Source: Actinorhabdospora filicis (GTDB lineage Bacteria > Actinomycetota > Actinomycetes > Mycobacteriales > Micromonosporaceae). Taken from it: DNA of 64,000 nucleotides. Where the stretch lies: positions 1,805,370-1,869,369 of the forward strand of contig NZ_BSTX01000001.1 of assembly GCF_030269765.1 (NCBI RefSeq), written 5' to 3'. Numbering within the stretch: the stretch's first letter is position 1; every line of letters begins with the position of its first letter. Below, one piece after another: positions 46,617 to 55,297 of this stretch. The notes under the pieces are model-generated. The model was not told the origin of the DNA. It worked only from the letters and a program-made list of their open reading frames with translations, and ran no database searches. A program made the translations under genes and the position numbers.

Positions 46617-48302
46617 GTGCTGTCGACGGTCACCTCTCTCACCTCGATCCGCCGCAAGGCTCACGTGGTCGTCTGTGGTCAGGACACCCTCGCCCACCGC
46701 CTGGTGGAGGAGCTGTCCATGAGGGACGAGCAGGTCACCGTTCTGCTGAAGTCGCGCCGTACCGGCCGGGGCCCGCAGATCGGGAAGATCTCCAAGGTCC
46801 TGCTCATCGAGTCCGAGCGCCTGGACGAGGACGCCTTCCGGGCCGCGCGCACCGACACCGCCAAGGCCATCGCGTTCGTCCACCAGGACGACGTGGAGAA
46901 CGTCCACGCGGCCCTGCGCGTCCGCGCGGCCAACCCGGGCCTGCCGATCGTCCTGCGGCTGTTCAACACCGCGCTGCGCGAGCGCGTCGAGGAGCTGATC
47001 GGCGACTGCGTGGTGCTCTCCGACGCCGAGATGGCCGCGCCCTCGTTCGTGGCGACGGCGCTCGGGGAGATCCCGGACGCGCACGTCGAGCTGGGTTCGG
47101 GGCGCACGCTCTACCTCACCCGCAACGGGTCGGTGCCGGACGCGACGGTGGTGTGCGGTGTCGCCTCGGCCGACGACGGGCGGCGGCTGGTCACCGCGGG
47201 CGATCCGGAGGCCGACCTCGTGCTGGCCGTCACCGAGCGTCCCCCGCGCCCGGCGCGGCCGACGGTCCCGCACCGGCTGCGGCGGGCGTTCACCGCGTCG
47301 TGGGACGTGGTGCGGGAGACCATGGACCGCAAGCTGCGGATAACGGCGCTGGTGCTGGGCGCCGTCGTCATCGCGGGCACGTTCGTGATCGCCGAGAACC
47401 ATCAGCCGGCGCTGACCTGGCTCCAGGCGGCCTACGTCGTCATCCTGACCACCGCCGGGGGCATCGACCCCGACCTGAAGGCGGCGGGGATGGAGCAGGT
47501 GACGCACATGCTGGTGGCCTTCTCCGGGGTCGCGCTGGTTCCGGTGCTGACCGCGTCGATCGTGGAGACGGTGGTCGGGCGGCGGCTCGCGGCGGCCTCA
47601 GGGCGGTTGCGGCGGCCGGTCAGCGACCACGTCGTCGTCATCGGCCTGGGCAACGTGGGCGTGCGGGTGGTGACGCAGCTGTCGAAGCTGGGCGTGCCGG
47701 TGGTGGCGATCGAGCGCGACGAGGCCGCGCCGGGGGTGGAGGCGGCGCGCGCGCTGGGCGTCCCGGTCGTGCTGGGCGACGCCTCGCGCCCGGAGATCCT
47801 GGACGCCGCCTACGTCCGCTCGTGCCGTTCGCTGGTGGCGGTGACCAGCAGCGACGTGGTGAACCTGGAGGCGGCGTGGAACGCGCGAGGCATCCGCGCC
47901 GGGCTGCGGGTGGTGCTGCGCGTGGGGGACGGCGATCTGGCCAGGCGCATCGACGAGCGCTCCGACATCTCGCGCACCCTGAGCGTGTCGACGGTGGCCG
48001 CGCCCGCGTTCGCCGCCGCGCTGACCGCGCAGGACGTCAAGGGCACCATGACCGTCGACCGGGCGGTCCTGGTGATCGCCGAGGTCGTCGTCGGCGAGCG
48101 CTCCGATCTCGACGGGGCGCACGTGGGGTCGGTGCGTCAGGGGACGGTCCGCACCGGGGTGTGGGTGCTGGCGGTGGGCGAGCACTTCGGGCCGCCGCCG
48201 TCGCTCGTGCTGCATCCGGGCGACCGGATGCTGGTGGTGGCCGGCCGCGCCGACCTGCGGCGGACCATGCGCCGCGCGGAGACGCCCATTTCAGGGACTT
48301 GA
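46617..48302 (+). CDS. RCK-domain ion channel-like protein (TrkA_N, two copies)
   Basis: 561 aa. Domain order: TrkA_N/RCK 1 (HVVVCGQDTLAHRLVEEL, ~15-140), two membrane segments around ~240-310 with a short pore-like loop (AAYVVILTTAGGIDPD), then RCK 2 (HVVVIGLGNVGVRVV..., ~340-460) and a TrkA_C-like end. The loop lacks the TVGYGD potassium filter and reads LTTAGG, so selectivity is uncertain. Having an RCK domain before the pore is unusual for Kch/MthK-type channels. Leaderless-type GTG start. Confidence 0.82.
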   Translation: MLSTVTSLTSIRRKAHVVVCGQDTLAHRLVEELSMRDEQVTVLLKSRRTGRGPQIGKISKVLLIESERLDEDAFRAARTDTAKAIAFVHQDDVENVHAALRVRAANPGLPIVLRLFNTALRERVEELIGDCVVLSDAEMAAPSFVATALGEIPDAHVELGSGRTLYLTRNGSVPDATVVCGVASADDGRRLVTAGDPEADLVLAVTERPPRPARPTVPHRLRRAFTASWDVVRETMDRKLRITALVLGAVVIAGTFVIAENHQPALTWLQAAYVVILTTAGGIDPDLKAAGMEQVTHMLVAFSGVALVPVLTASIVETVVGRRLAAASGRLRRPVSDHVVVIGLGNVGVRVVTQLSKLGVPVVAIERDEAAPGVEAARALGVPVVLGDASRPEILDAAYVRSCRSLVAVTSSDVVNLEAAWNARGIRAGLRVVLRVGDGDLARRIDERSDISRTLSVSTVAAPAFAAALTAQDVKGTMTVDRAVLVIAEVVVGERSDLDGAHVGSVRQGTVRTGVWVLAVGEHFGPPPSLVLHPGDRMLVVAGRADLRRTMRRAETPISGT

Positions 48303-48331
48303 TCGTCCTTGCCGGGGTGATTGTGGACGGT

Positions 48332-48337
48332 GATCCT
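48332..48337 (+). promoter_or_regulatory. Possible -10 element before the nitroreductase gene
   Basis: GATCCT, 6 bases before ATG 48344. Weaker match than the others. Confidence 0.3.
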
Positions 48338-48343
48338 GTTCGC

Positions 48344-49018
48344 ATGTCTTTTGGTAACCCAGCTATCGATTCCTGGCCGACGGTGGCCGCCCCCCGTTTC
48401 GACCTCTCTCCCGAGGAGTCGCGGCACCGCGCGGCGGCGTTCGCCGACCGGATGGAGCTGCGGCGCACGATCCGCGACTTCGCGCCCGACCCGGTGCCGA
48501 TGGAGGTCATCGAGGACGCGGTGCGCGCAGCGGCGACCGCGCCCAGCGGGGCGAACATCCAGCCGTGGCGGTTCGTCGTCGTCACCGATCCCGATCTCAA
48601 GGCCGAGATCCGGCTGGGCGCCGAGGAGGAGGAGCGCGAGTTCTACCAGCGGCGCGCCTCGGAGGAGTGGCTGGCGGCGCTGGCGCCGCTGGGGACCGAC
48701 TCCGACAAGCCGTTCCTGGTGGAGGCGCCCGCGCTGATCGTGGTCTTCGAGGTCCACAAGGGAGAGAGCGAGCCGCGCCCGTACTACGTGAAGGAGTCGG
48801 TGGGCATCGCGACCGGGTTCCTGCTGGCCGCGCTGCACGGGGCCGGGCTGGCGACGCTGACGCACACGCCCTCGCCGATGAAGTTCCTCGGGGAGATCCT
48901 GGGACGCCCGGCCAACGAGCGGCCCTACGTCCTGATCCCCGTGGGCTACCCGGCGCGCGGCGCGCGCGTGCCCGACATCCACCGGAAGTCCCTCGACGAG
49001 GTGCTGATACGCCGATAG
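48344..49018 (+). CDS. Nitroreductase-fold flavoprotein, iodotyrosine deiodinase-like
   Basis: 224 aa. FMN-binding start RRTIRDF (40-46) and APSGANIQPWRFVVV (66-80). In iodotyrosine deiodinase the lid that clamps the zwitterion of iodotyrosine uses Glu157, Tyr161 and Lys182 (human numbering). Here E97, Y101 and K122 appear with identical spacing (+4, +21), inside EEEEREFYQRR and DKPFL. Predicted to bind a halotyrosine or tyrosine-like substrate and reductively remove halide. The start could be further upstream (GTG ~48317). Confidence 0.85.
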   Translation: MSFGNPAIDSWPTVAAPRFDLSPEESRHRAAAFADRMELRRTIRDFAPDPVPMEVIEDAVRAAATAPSGANIQPWRFVVVTDPDLKAEIRLGAEEEEREFYQRRASEEWLAALAPLGTDSDKPFLVEAPALIVVFEVHKGESEPRPYYVKESVGIATGFLLAALHGAGLATLTHTPSPMKFLGEILGRPANERPYVLIPVGYPARGARVPDIHRKSLDEVLIRR

Positions 49019-49099
49019 CGGCGCACACACGCGTCCCGCAACTCTCCGACGTCCGCCTCGTTACACCAGGCGACGAATCGACCCCATGGGGAGGCGCGG

Positions 49100-50260
49100 G
49101 TGTCCGGAAGGGCTCGTAAGACGATCATCGGCGGGGCGATGCTGCTCCTGGGCGGGCTGTTGCCCTTCCTCGGCCCCGACGCGGGGGCGCAGACGCCCCC
49201 CACGGCGCGGCAGGAATACGCCCCGGCACAGGTCGCCCAGGTCGAGGACGCCGACGTGAAGCTGGGCTACGACGGCGTGACCGAGCGGGTGATCTCGCGG
49301 CCGGGCGCGTCCTTCATCAAGGTGCACTTCGAGCGGATGCTGCTCGCCGAGGGCGACTACGTGACGGTGTCGAGCATGGACGGACGCGAGAACCGCCGCT
49401 ACGACAACGGCGACACCTGGGCGACCTCGGTGTCCGGCGACAAGGCCCGGCTGACCCTGCACCTGGAGCGGCCGATCCGCGAATCGGCGCTGCTGGCGAA
49501 GCTGCCCGCCTACGGCGTCACCGTCGACAAGATCTCCCGCGGCTTCAGCGCCGAGGAGGCCGCCGCGCACGCGCCCCGCCATGAGGAGAGCCTCTGCGGC
49601 GGCGACGACAAGAAGGACGCGGTCTGCTACGCCGAGTCCGACCCGCAGGTCTACCAGCACACCGAGCCGGTGGCCCGCCTGCTCATCAACGGCACCACCC
49701 TCTGCACCGCCTGGCGGGTCGGCGCGCAGAACCGCATGCTGACCAACCACCACTGCTTCGAGACGACCCGTGACGCCCGCGCCACCGAGGTCTGGTTCGG
49801 CTACGAGTGCCGCGTCTGCGGTGGCGGCGCCACCCGCGAGCCGGTGAAGGTCCTCGGCGACGAGGTCCTGTCCACCGACCAGAACCTCGACTACACGCTC
49901 TTCACCGTCCAGGATTTCGAGGCGATCAAGGACTTCGGCTTCCTGGAGCTCGACGACCGCGTCGCCACCAAGGGCGAGAAGCTCTACATTCCACAGCACC
50001 CCAGCGGCGAGCCGCTCAAGCTGTCCGTGGACAGCGACTCCGACGAGGGCGGATACTGCCGCGTCGACTCGCCCAAGTACCAGGGATATCAAGCCGACAC
50101 CGATGTCAGCTACTACTGCGACACCGAATTCGGCTCATCCGGCTCGCCGGTCCTGGCCCGTTCGACGCACAAGGTGATCGCCCTCCACCACTTCGGCGGT
50201 TGCCCCAACTCCGGCGTCCGGGCCGATCTGCTCATGAACGCGATCGGCGAGTACATCTGA
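49100..50260 (+). CDS. Secreted trypsin-like serine protease
   Basis: 386 aa. GTG start with GGGGAGG upstream; signal peptide to about residue 30 (cleavage near AGA-QT). A propeptide/N-terminal beta domain spans ~31-185. Protease domain with catalytic H218 (TNHHCF), D264 (QNLDYTLF) and S347 (FGSSGSPV). Several cysteines (166, 176, 202, 219, 237, 240, 320, 340, 368) can form disulfides. The layout recalls lysyl/glutamyl endopeptidase-type S1 proteases; cleavage preference not predictable. Confidence 0.9.
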   Translation: MSGRARKTIIGGAMLLLGGLLPFLGPDAGAQTPPTARQEYAPAQVAQVEDADVKLGYDGVTERVISRPGASFIKVHFERMLLAEGDYVTVSSMDGRENRRYDNGDTWATSVSGDKARLTLHLERPIRESALLAKLPAYGVTVDKISRGFSAEEAAAHAPRHEESLCGGDDKKDAVCYAESDPQVYQHTEPVARLLINGTTLCTAWRVGAQNRMLTNHHCFETTRDARATEVWFGYECRVCGGGATREPVKVLGDEVLSTDQNLDYTLFTVQDFEAIKDFGFLELDDRVATKGEKLYIPQHPSGEPLKLSVDSDSDEGGYCRVDSPKYQGYQADTDVSYYCDTEFGSSGSPVLARSTHKVIALHHFGGCPNSGVRADLLMNAIGEYI

Positions 50261-50438
50261 CGGCCTGAGCGCGGCGGCACAGGATCACCAGCAGCGATCC
50301 AACTCCCACCGCCGCGCCACCGGGCTGGGGCGCCCACCGTGATGGGGCGCCCGTCCACCCGGCCCGGGGACCGTCGCACCGGCCGCCTGCCCTGCCCGCG
50401 CTGACCCGCGCGGGGAGGGTGGGCGGCCGGCCCTGTTT

Positions 50439-51611
50439 TCAAGGCCGGGAGCGGAGAATGAGCATGTCTGCGACGAAACACACGACCTCGCCCCGGGCAT
50501 CGCGGCCGAGCCAGGTCGGGTAATCGCCGTCGCCGTAGAAGCAGGACCAGCCGATCAAGTTGGCCTCGGTGCCCGGGACGGTGATCGTGGCGGTCTCCTC
50601 GATCAGCTCGGTGATGTCGTAGAGCTCTTCGACGTACTCGGCGAGCGCGGGTGCGTTCCCGGCGTCGGTGAAGCAGCCCATGCCCGTGTCGACGCCGAAA
50701 CCGAAGTACTCGCGGTCGCCGAGGGTGCGCGGGTCCTGGTCTTCGGCGACGGCCAGGCTCCATGAGACGACCGGTTCCTCGCTGATCCGCAGGATCACCG
50801 CGGCCACCGGGCCTTCGTCGGTCTCACCCTCTCGGACGGCCATGGCGAACACGACCGGGTAGGTCCCGGGTGGGACTTCGGCCGCGAAGGGCTTCTCCGT
50901 GTCCGAGCCGAGCAGGAGCGGGTCGCGGGCCAGGACACGGCCGGTGGGCAGGTTCAGCCCAGTCGCGGGCCGCCACCATCGGATCGTCGCCTTGTCCTCG
51001 GGCTTGGGCCACGCGACGGTGGTGCCGGGGGTCAGGAGCGCGTCGAGGTAGGGCACGGTCAGCGGGACCGGCGGGTGCCACGGCAGGGTCTTCCCGAAGC
51101 GCGAGCCGTCATCGGGCTCGGTGACCGTGGCATCGGGAGCGAAGCCCTCGGGCTCCTCCGCGCGCGGGAGCGCCCGCCATAGCGAGCCGATGTCCTTGGT
51201 GGCGACGGTGGTGCGCAGGCCGCCGCGTGCGCCGCGCTCTTGGGTCGCCACGTGAACCCGCCCGTGTGCGGTCCGGGTCGTCTCTCGTTGCCAGACGTCG
51301 GCATCGCCGTGACGCTGGTCGGGCCGGTAGCGCCACTCGACGTCCCGGGTGGGGAACATGGCGTCGTCGCGGAGTCGGCGGTACACCGTCTTCCGGGTGC
51401 GTCGCCGCCGGTCGTCCATGTGCGACACGGCGAGGTAGTGCGAGTGCCAGGCGACGTCGACGACCGCGATCGGGGTGTCGCCGTCGAGCACCAGTACCGA
51501 GTACTGCCGTCCTTCCCGGTCCGCCGCGAGCGCGTCGGCGGCCGTCCACCAGCCGACCTGTTCACCCGCATCCCAGTCCCAGCCGTCGCAGTAGCGCAGG
51601 GTCAAGGGCAT
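50439..51611 (-). CDS. DUF4241-like protein
   Basis: 390 aa from ATG 51611 with GGAGGAC upstream. The N-terminal ~190 residues are unique and Arg-rich, with many charged positions (VAWHSHYLAVSHMDDRRRRTRK). The C-terminal ~200 match DUF4241: PPGTYPVVFAMAV, FGVDTGMGCFTDAG and a final NLIGWSCFYGDGDYPTWLGRDARGEVV segment. No signal peptide. The function of DUF4241 is unknown; related proteins are often immunity- or toxin-linked, but nothing nearby supports that here. Confidence 0.82.
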   Translation of the reverse strand: MPLTLRYCDGWDWDAGEQVGWWTAADALAADREGRQYSVLVLDGDTPIAVVDVAWHSHYLAVSHMDDRRRRTRKTVYRRLRDDAMFPTRDVEWRYRPDQRHGDADVWQRETTRTAHGRVHVATQERGARGGLRTTVATKDIGSLWRALPRAEEPEGFAPDATVTEPDDGSRFGKTLPWHPPVPLTVPYLDALLTPGTTVAWPKPEDKATIRWWRPATGLNLPTGRVLARDPLLLGSDTEKPFAAEVPPGTYPVVFAMAVREGETDEGPVAAVILRISEEPVVSWSLAVAEDQDPRTLGDREYFGFGVDTGMGCFTDAGNAPALAEYVEELYDITELIEETATITVPGTEANLIGWSCFYGDGDYPTWLGRDARGEVVCFVADMLILRSRP

Positions 51612-51721
51612 GGTCGTCCTCCGGGGCGGGCACGGGTCGAGGGCGAACGGAAATCTACCCGCCGCCTCCGACAGATCCACCGAGGCAGGTCGTCGCGGCG
51701 GCCAGCCTGGTGCGTACACCC

Positions 51722-52585
51722 CTAGGGCAGCCGGTACCTCTCGTCCTCCACCGCCACCAGGCCATCCGCGACGAGCCCTGCCAGGGCACGCTCTCGCCGC
51801 TCGGCCTCATGCCACACGCCGTCGAGGGACACCCTCGGCACCGGCAGGTCCGCCTCCCGCAGCACGGCCATGATCAGGCCGCGGACGTGGCGGTCGGTGC
51901 CGGTGTACTTCTGCGGCTTGCGGGAGGGGCCCTCGGGCAGCTCTTCACCGCTGGCGTGCCATTCGCACACCGCGGCGAGGGGACACTCCGCACAACTCGG
52001 TGCGCGGGCGGTGCAGATGAGGGCGCCGATCTCCATCAGCGCCGCCGAGGTCACCGCGGCGTCCTCCTCCCCCGGCGGGAGCAACTGCTCGGCCGCGCGG
52101 AGGTCGGCGGGGGTGGTGGCCATGCCGGCGTCGGGTCTCCCGGCGAGGCGGGCGACGACGCGGCGGACGTTGGTGTCGACGACGGGGTGGCGCTGGCGGT
52201 GGGCGAAGGCGGCGACCGCGCGGGCGGTGTAGGTGCCGATGCCGGGGAGGGCCTCCAGGGCGGCGATGGTGGTGGGGACCTGGTTGTCGTGGTCGGTGGC
52301 GATCGCCACGGCGGCGGCGTGGAGGCGGAGGGCGCGGCGGGGGTAGCCGAGGCGGTTCCACATGCGAATGGCCTCGCCGGTGGGTTCGGCGGCGAGGTCG
52401 GCGGGGGTGGGCCAGCGGTCGAGCCAGGCCTCCCAGGCGGGGGCGACGCGTTTGACGGGGGTCTGCTGGGACATGACCTCGCTGACGAGGACGCCCCAGG
52501 GGGTCGTGCCGGGGCGTCGCCAGGGGAGGTCGCGGGCGTTCTCGGCGAACCAGTCGGCGGCCAGGCGCCAGATGTCGTCGGTCAT
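51722..52585 (-). CDS. mutY: Adenine DNA glycosylase MutY
   Basis: 287 aa. Removes adenine mispaired with 8-oxoguanine. Catalytic Glu in VSEVMSQQTPV, HhH-GPD hairpin LPGIGTYTARAVAAFA, catalytic Asp in PVVDTNVRRV, and the 4Fe-4S loop C-x6-C-x2-C-x5-C (ICTARAPSCAECPLAAVC). Shorter than E. coli MutY because the NUDIX-like C-terminal 8-oxoG domain is reduced to ~70 residues, as is common in actinobacteria. ATG 52585 has AGGA upstream; an in-frame GTG 18 bases earlier is possible. Confidence 0.95.
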   Translation of the reverse strand: MTDDIWRLAADWFAENARDLPWRRPGTTPWGVLVSEVMSQQTPVKRVAPAWEAWLDRWPTPADLAAEPTGEAIRMWNRLGYPRRALRLHAAAVAIATDHDNQVPTTIAALEALPGIGTYTARAVAAFAHRQRHPVVDTNVRRVVARLAGRPDAGMATTPADLRAAEQLLPPGEEDAAVTSAALMEIGALICTARAPSCAECPLAAVCEWHASGEELPEGPSRKPQKYTGTDRHVRGLIMAVLREADLPVPRVSLDGVWHEAERRERALAGLVADGLVAVEDERYRLP

Positions 52586-52637
52586 CGCCGTCGATCCTGA
52601 CACAGCGTGTCGCGCGGCCCGGAGCGCAGGGCGGGGT

Positions 52638-52643
52638 TACGTT
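52638..52643 (+). promoter_or_regulatory. -10 element, leaderless gene at 52650
   Basis: TACGTT, 6 bases before GTG 52650. Confidence 0.5.
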
Positions 52644-52649
52644 CCGCTG

Positions 52650-53288
52650 GTGAGAGCGAGATCGACGGGCACGTTCTGGCGCCGCCGGGCGATGGTGCTG
52701 GGCGGGGTGGTCGTGGTGGCGGCCTTCGGGTTCTACGCCTGCTCGGGGGGTGAGGACGCCCCACCGGCGACGCCCGCCGCGGCCGAGGCGACGGTGGGGG
52801 CGACGAGCGCGCCGCCGCCGGCCGAGGACGACGGGGTGAAGCACCCGTACGTGGGGGACTCGCAGGCCGCGAAGCCGAGCGCGTCGGGGCCGGTGCCGGG
52901 CGCGGTGTGCCCGGACGCGGCGCTCGCGGTGGTCGCCAAGCCGTCGGGGGCGGTGATCCCGAAGGGCGGGTACCTGACCATCGAGGTGACCGTGACCAAC
53001 ACGTCGGCGGTGGCGTGCGCGCGGGAGGTGGGCTCGAAGGCGCAGGAGGTCCAGGTGAAGGCCGGTGAGGAGCGCCTGTGGTCCTCCGACGACTGCGCGG
53101 GCGCGGGTGATCCGGGCAAGCGGACGCTCCAGCCCGGCGAGGTGGTGACCTCGCGGGTGACGTGGAACGGGAAGACCTCGACACCGGGCTGCCGCTCGGG
53201 TTCGCGGACGGTTCCGGCGGGGAAGTACGAGGTCACGGCCCGGTGCGGGACGCTGTGGGGCAAGCCCGCGGCCTTCACCATCGATTGA
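52650..53288 (+). CDS. Membrane-anchored secreted protein beside mutY
   Basis: 212 aa. Arg-rich start, one membrane span or lipoprotein-type signal (AMVLGGVVVVAAFGFYACSGG; FYAC is a poor lipobox), an Ala/Pro-rich linker, then a beta-sandwich domain with four cysteines (VCPDAAL, VACAREV, DDCAGAG, PGCRSGS region and ARCGTLW). Mycobacteria carry a comparable membrane protein gene between disA and mutY (Rv3587c), so position suggests an orthologue, not proven. Divergent from mutY. Confidence 0.78.
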   Translation: MRARSTGTFWRRRAMVLGGVVVVAAFGFYACSGGEDAPPATPAAAEATVGATSAPPPAEDDGVKHPYVGDSQAAKPSASGPVPGAVCPDAALAVVAKPSGAVIPKGGYLTIEVTVTNTSAVACAREVGSKAQEVQVKAGEERLWSSDDCAGAGDPGKRTLQPGEVVTSRVTWNGKTSTPGCRSGSRTVPAGKYEVTARCGTLWGKPAAFTID

Positions 53289-53729
53289 GCGCTTTTCATA
53301 TTGCCCCGTGGTACCGTTCGATCACGGAGGGTGAATTCGAAGTTGCTCGATGTCTATCTGACTCGGTGCGGCACGGGCGCCACTTCGCAGGGGCAACAGT
53401 CCCGGACCCGTCACGCCGACGGCAAAACTGCATCGCGCCCGCGGAGCATCGCAGCCTGATCGTCCACCGGCGGTAACGCCGGCGGGGCGCGGGGACTCCG
53501 CTTCCGCACCGCCACACACCCGGCCGGACGCTAACCGCCAGCCAGTCGGCCACGGGTGCCCCAATGGTGCGGGTCAACCGACGTCACGGATGCGCGTGGA
53601 AGCCGTGACGACCGGGGACCGGCGATGCGGCGGCCCGCCGCCCGTCCGTGATCGGCCTGCGTGCCGAGGGGAAGACGGACGGAGGCGCTATGGCGTTGGG
53701 TCTGGAGCGGACCGGGGAGCGCGTCCCCG
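53289..53729. other. Gene-free stretch left of the sigma factor repeats
   Basis: About 440 bp with no gene I can support; low-quality open frames only. No terminator hairpin found after the gene ending at 53288. Confidence 0.5.
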
Positions 53730-53987
53730 GTCCGTTCTGCCCGTTGCGCCGAAGTTCTGCGCGGGGGCCGGATCCGTGCGGGCCGGTTCCGTGCCGCCCG
53801 GCTATGTGCCGCCCGAGTTCTGCGTGCGGGCCGATTCCGTGCGGCCCGGCTACGTGCCGCCGAGGTTCTGTACGCGGCTCCGCTCCAGGCGACCCGGCTC
53901 TGTACCCGCCAAGTTCAGGGCGCGTCCCGGCTCCGGACGGCCTCAATCCGTGCCGCCCGGCTCTGTGCCCGCCAAGTTCCGGGCGCG
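53730..53987. repeat. Tandem repeats that include the 3' end of the sigma factor gene
   Basis: On the minus strand, about five units of 48 or 63 bp: 53943-53987 (the last 15 codons of the sigma gene including its TGA), then 53877-53924, 53829-53876, 53766-53828 and a partial to ~53730. Every step is a multiple of three. Units share NL-GT-PG-TE-type coding, broken by TGA and TAG codons. Confidence 0.8.
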
Positions 53988-55184
53988 GCCCAGCAGGAAC
54001 CGCCGCTCCGGCTCGCTCGTGGTCAGCCGAGCGGCCTCGCGGTACGACTCCCCCGCCGCCGGATCCCCCTTCAGCTCCAGCAGATGCGCACGCACCGCGG
54101 CGAGGCGGTGTCCTTGAAACGGGTGTCCTTGGAATGGGAGCCCGTCCAGGACGAGCCCGTCCAGCAGCGCGAGCCCGGCGTCGGGCCCGTGGGCGTGCCC
54201 GACGGCCACCGCCCGGTTGAGGGTGACGACGGGGTTGCCGGTGCGCACCTCCAGCAGCCGGTACAGCGCGGCGATCTGCCGCCAGTCGGTCGCGGCGGAC
54301 GTGGGCGCGGCCGCGTGCAGGGCGGCGATGGCCGCCTGGAGCCGGTAGGGCCCGGGCAGGCGGGTGTGCAGGAAGGGCGGGGACGCGGTGATCGCCGCGT
54401 CGATGAGCGCGGTCCCTTCCGCGATCATCCCCGCGTCCCAGCGGGCGCGGTCCTGTTCCTCCATGGGCACCGGCAGCCCCTCGGCGTCCACCCTGGCGGG
54501 GCGGCGCGCGTCGGTGAGCAGCATGAGCGCCAGCAGCCCGGCCGTCTCGGCGTCGGCGGGCAGCGCGGCCAGCAGCATCCGGGTCAGGCGGATCGCCTCG
54601 GCCGTCAGGTCGACGCGGGCCAGCTCGCCACCGCCGGACAGGTAGCCCTCATTGAAGATCAGGTAGAGGACCTCCCGGACGGCGTCGGCGTCGCCGCGCG
54701 CGCCGAGCCCGGCGGCCTTCACCGCCGCCTTGGCGCGCGTGATCCGCTGCCTGATCGTGGCTTCGGGCACGAAGTGGCAGCGGGCGATCTCGGCGGTGGT
54801 CAGCCCGCCGACCGCGCGCAGGGTCAGGGCCACCTGCGCCGGTCGGGTCAGCGCGGGATGGCAACACAGGAACATAAGATCCAACGACTCATCCCGCGAA
54901 GTGGTTACGGACCCGGCCGGGAGGCGGGTGTAGACCGCCTCCCGCTCACGCCGGGCCGCGTCGGCGCGCAGGATGTCCACCAGCCGCCGCGAGGCCACCC
55001 GGATCAGCCAGGACCGCGGATCCTCGGGCGGAGCGGCGAGGCGGGACGCCGCCAGCAGCGCCTCTTGGACGGCGTCTTCGGCCTCGGCGAAGTGCCCGTA
55101 GCGGCGCACCAGCGCGCCGAGCACGCCCGGGACGAGCTCCCGGCTCACGCCCGCCTCGTAGTTCACGCCCACCTCGACATTCAC
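53943..55184 (-). CDS. ECF42-like RNA polymerase sigma factor with C-terminal TPR-like extension
   Basis: 413 aa. Sigma region 2 (RRYGHFAEAEDAVQEALLAASRLAAPPEDPRSWL) and region 4 (LTLRAVGGLTTAEIARCHFVPEATIRQRITRAK) fill the first ~170 residues; a ~220-residue helical extension follows (YLIFNEGYL... RLLEVRTGNPVVTLNRAVAVGHAHG... LGRARNL). This is the ECF42 architecture, whose genes sit next to YCII/DGPF proteins, as here. Start uncertain: GTG 55184, 55166 or 55148. The gene end lies inside a tandem repeat. Confidence 0.9.
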   Translation of the reverse strand: MNVEVGVNYEAGVSRELVPGVLGALVRRYGHFAEAEDAVQEALLAASRLAAPPEDPRSWLIRVASRRLVDILRADAARREREAVYTRLPAGSVTTSRDESLDLMFLCCHPALTRPAQVALTLRAVGGLTTAEIARCHFVPEATIRQRITRAKAAVKAAGLGARGDADAVREVLYLIFNEGYLSGGGELARVDLTAEAIRLTRMLLAALPADAETAGLLALMLLTDARRPARVDAEGLPVPMEEQDRARWDAGMIAEGTALIDAAITASPPFLHTRLPGPYRLQAAIAALHAAAPTSAATDWRQIAALYRLLEVRTGNPVVTLNRAVAVGHAHGPDAGLALLDGLVLDGLPFQGHPFQGHRLAAVRAHLLELKGDPAAGESYREAARLTTSEPERRFLLGRARNLAGTEPGGTD

Positions 55185-55297
55185 TCGACCCGAAGCTCAC
55201 TCCACCCCGAAGCCCACCGAGCCGCAAGCCGGCCGCCCTGCGCGCCGCCGCCCCGGCCCGCGGGGGACCCGGTCCCCCGGCGGCCCTGGCCCCTGCG

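Noticed and set aside
50439..51611. A toxin-immunity pair involving the DUF4241-like gene
   Set aside because: No toxin-like gene lies next to it; neighbours are a protease and mutY.
53584..53946. A 120-codon minus-strand frame of PHG/AELGRH repeats
   Set aside because: An alternative frame of the tandem repeat behind the sigma gene; no ribosome site.
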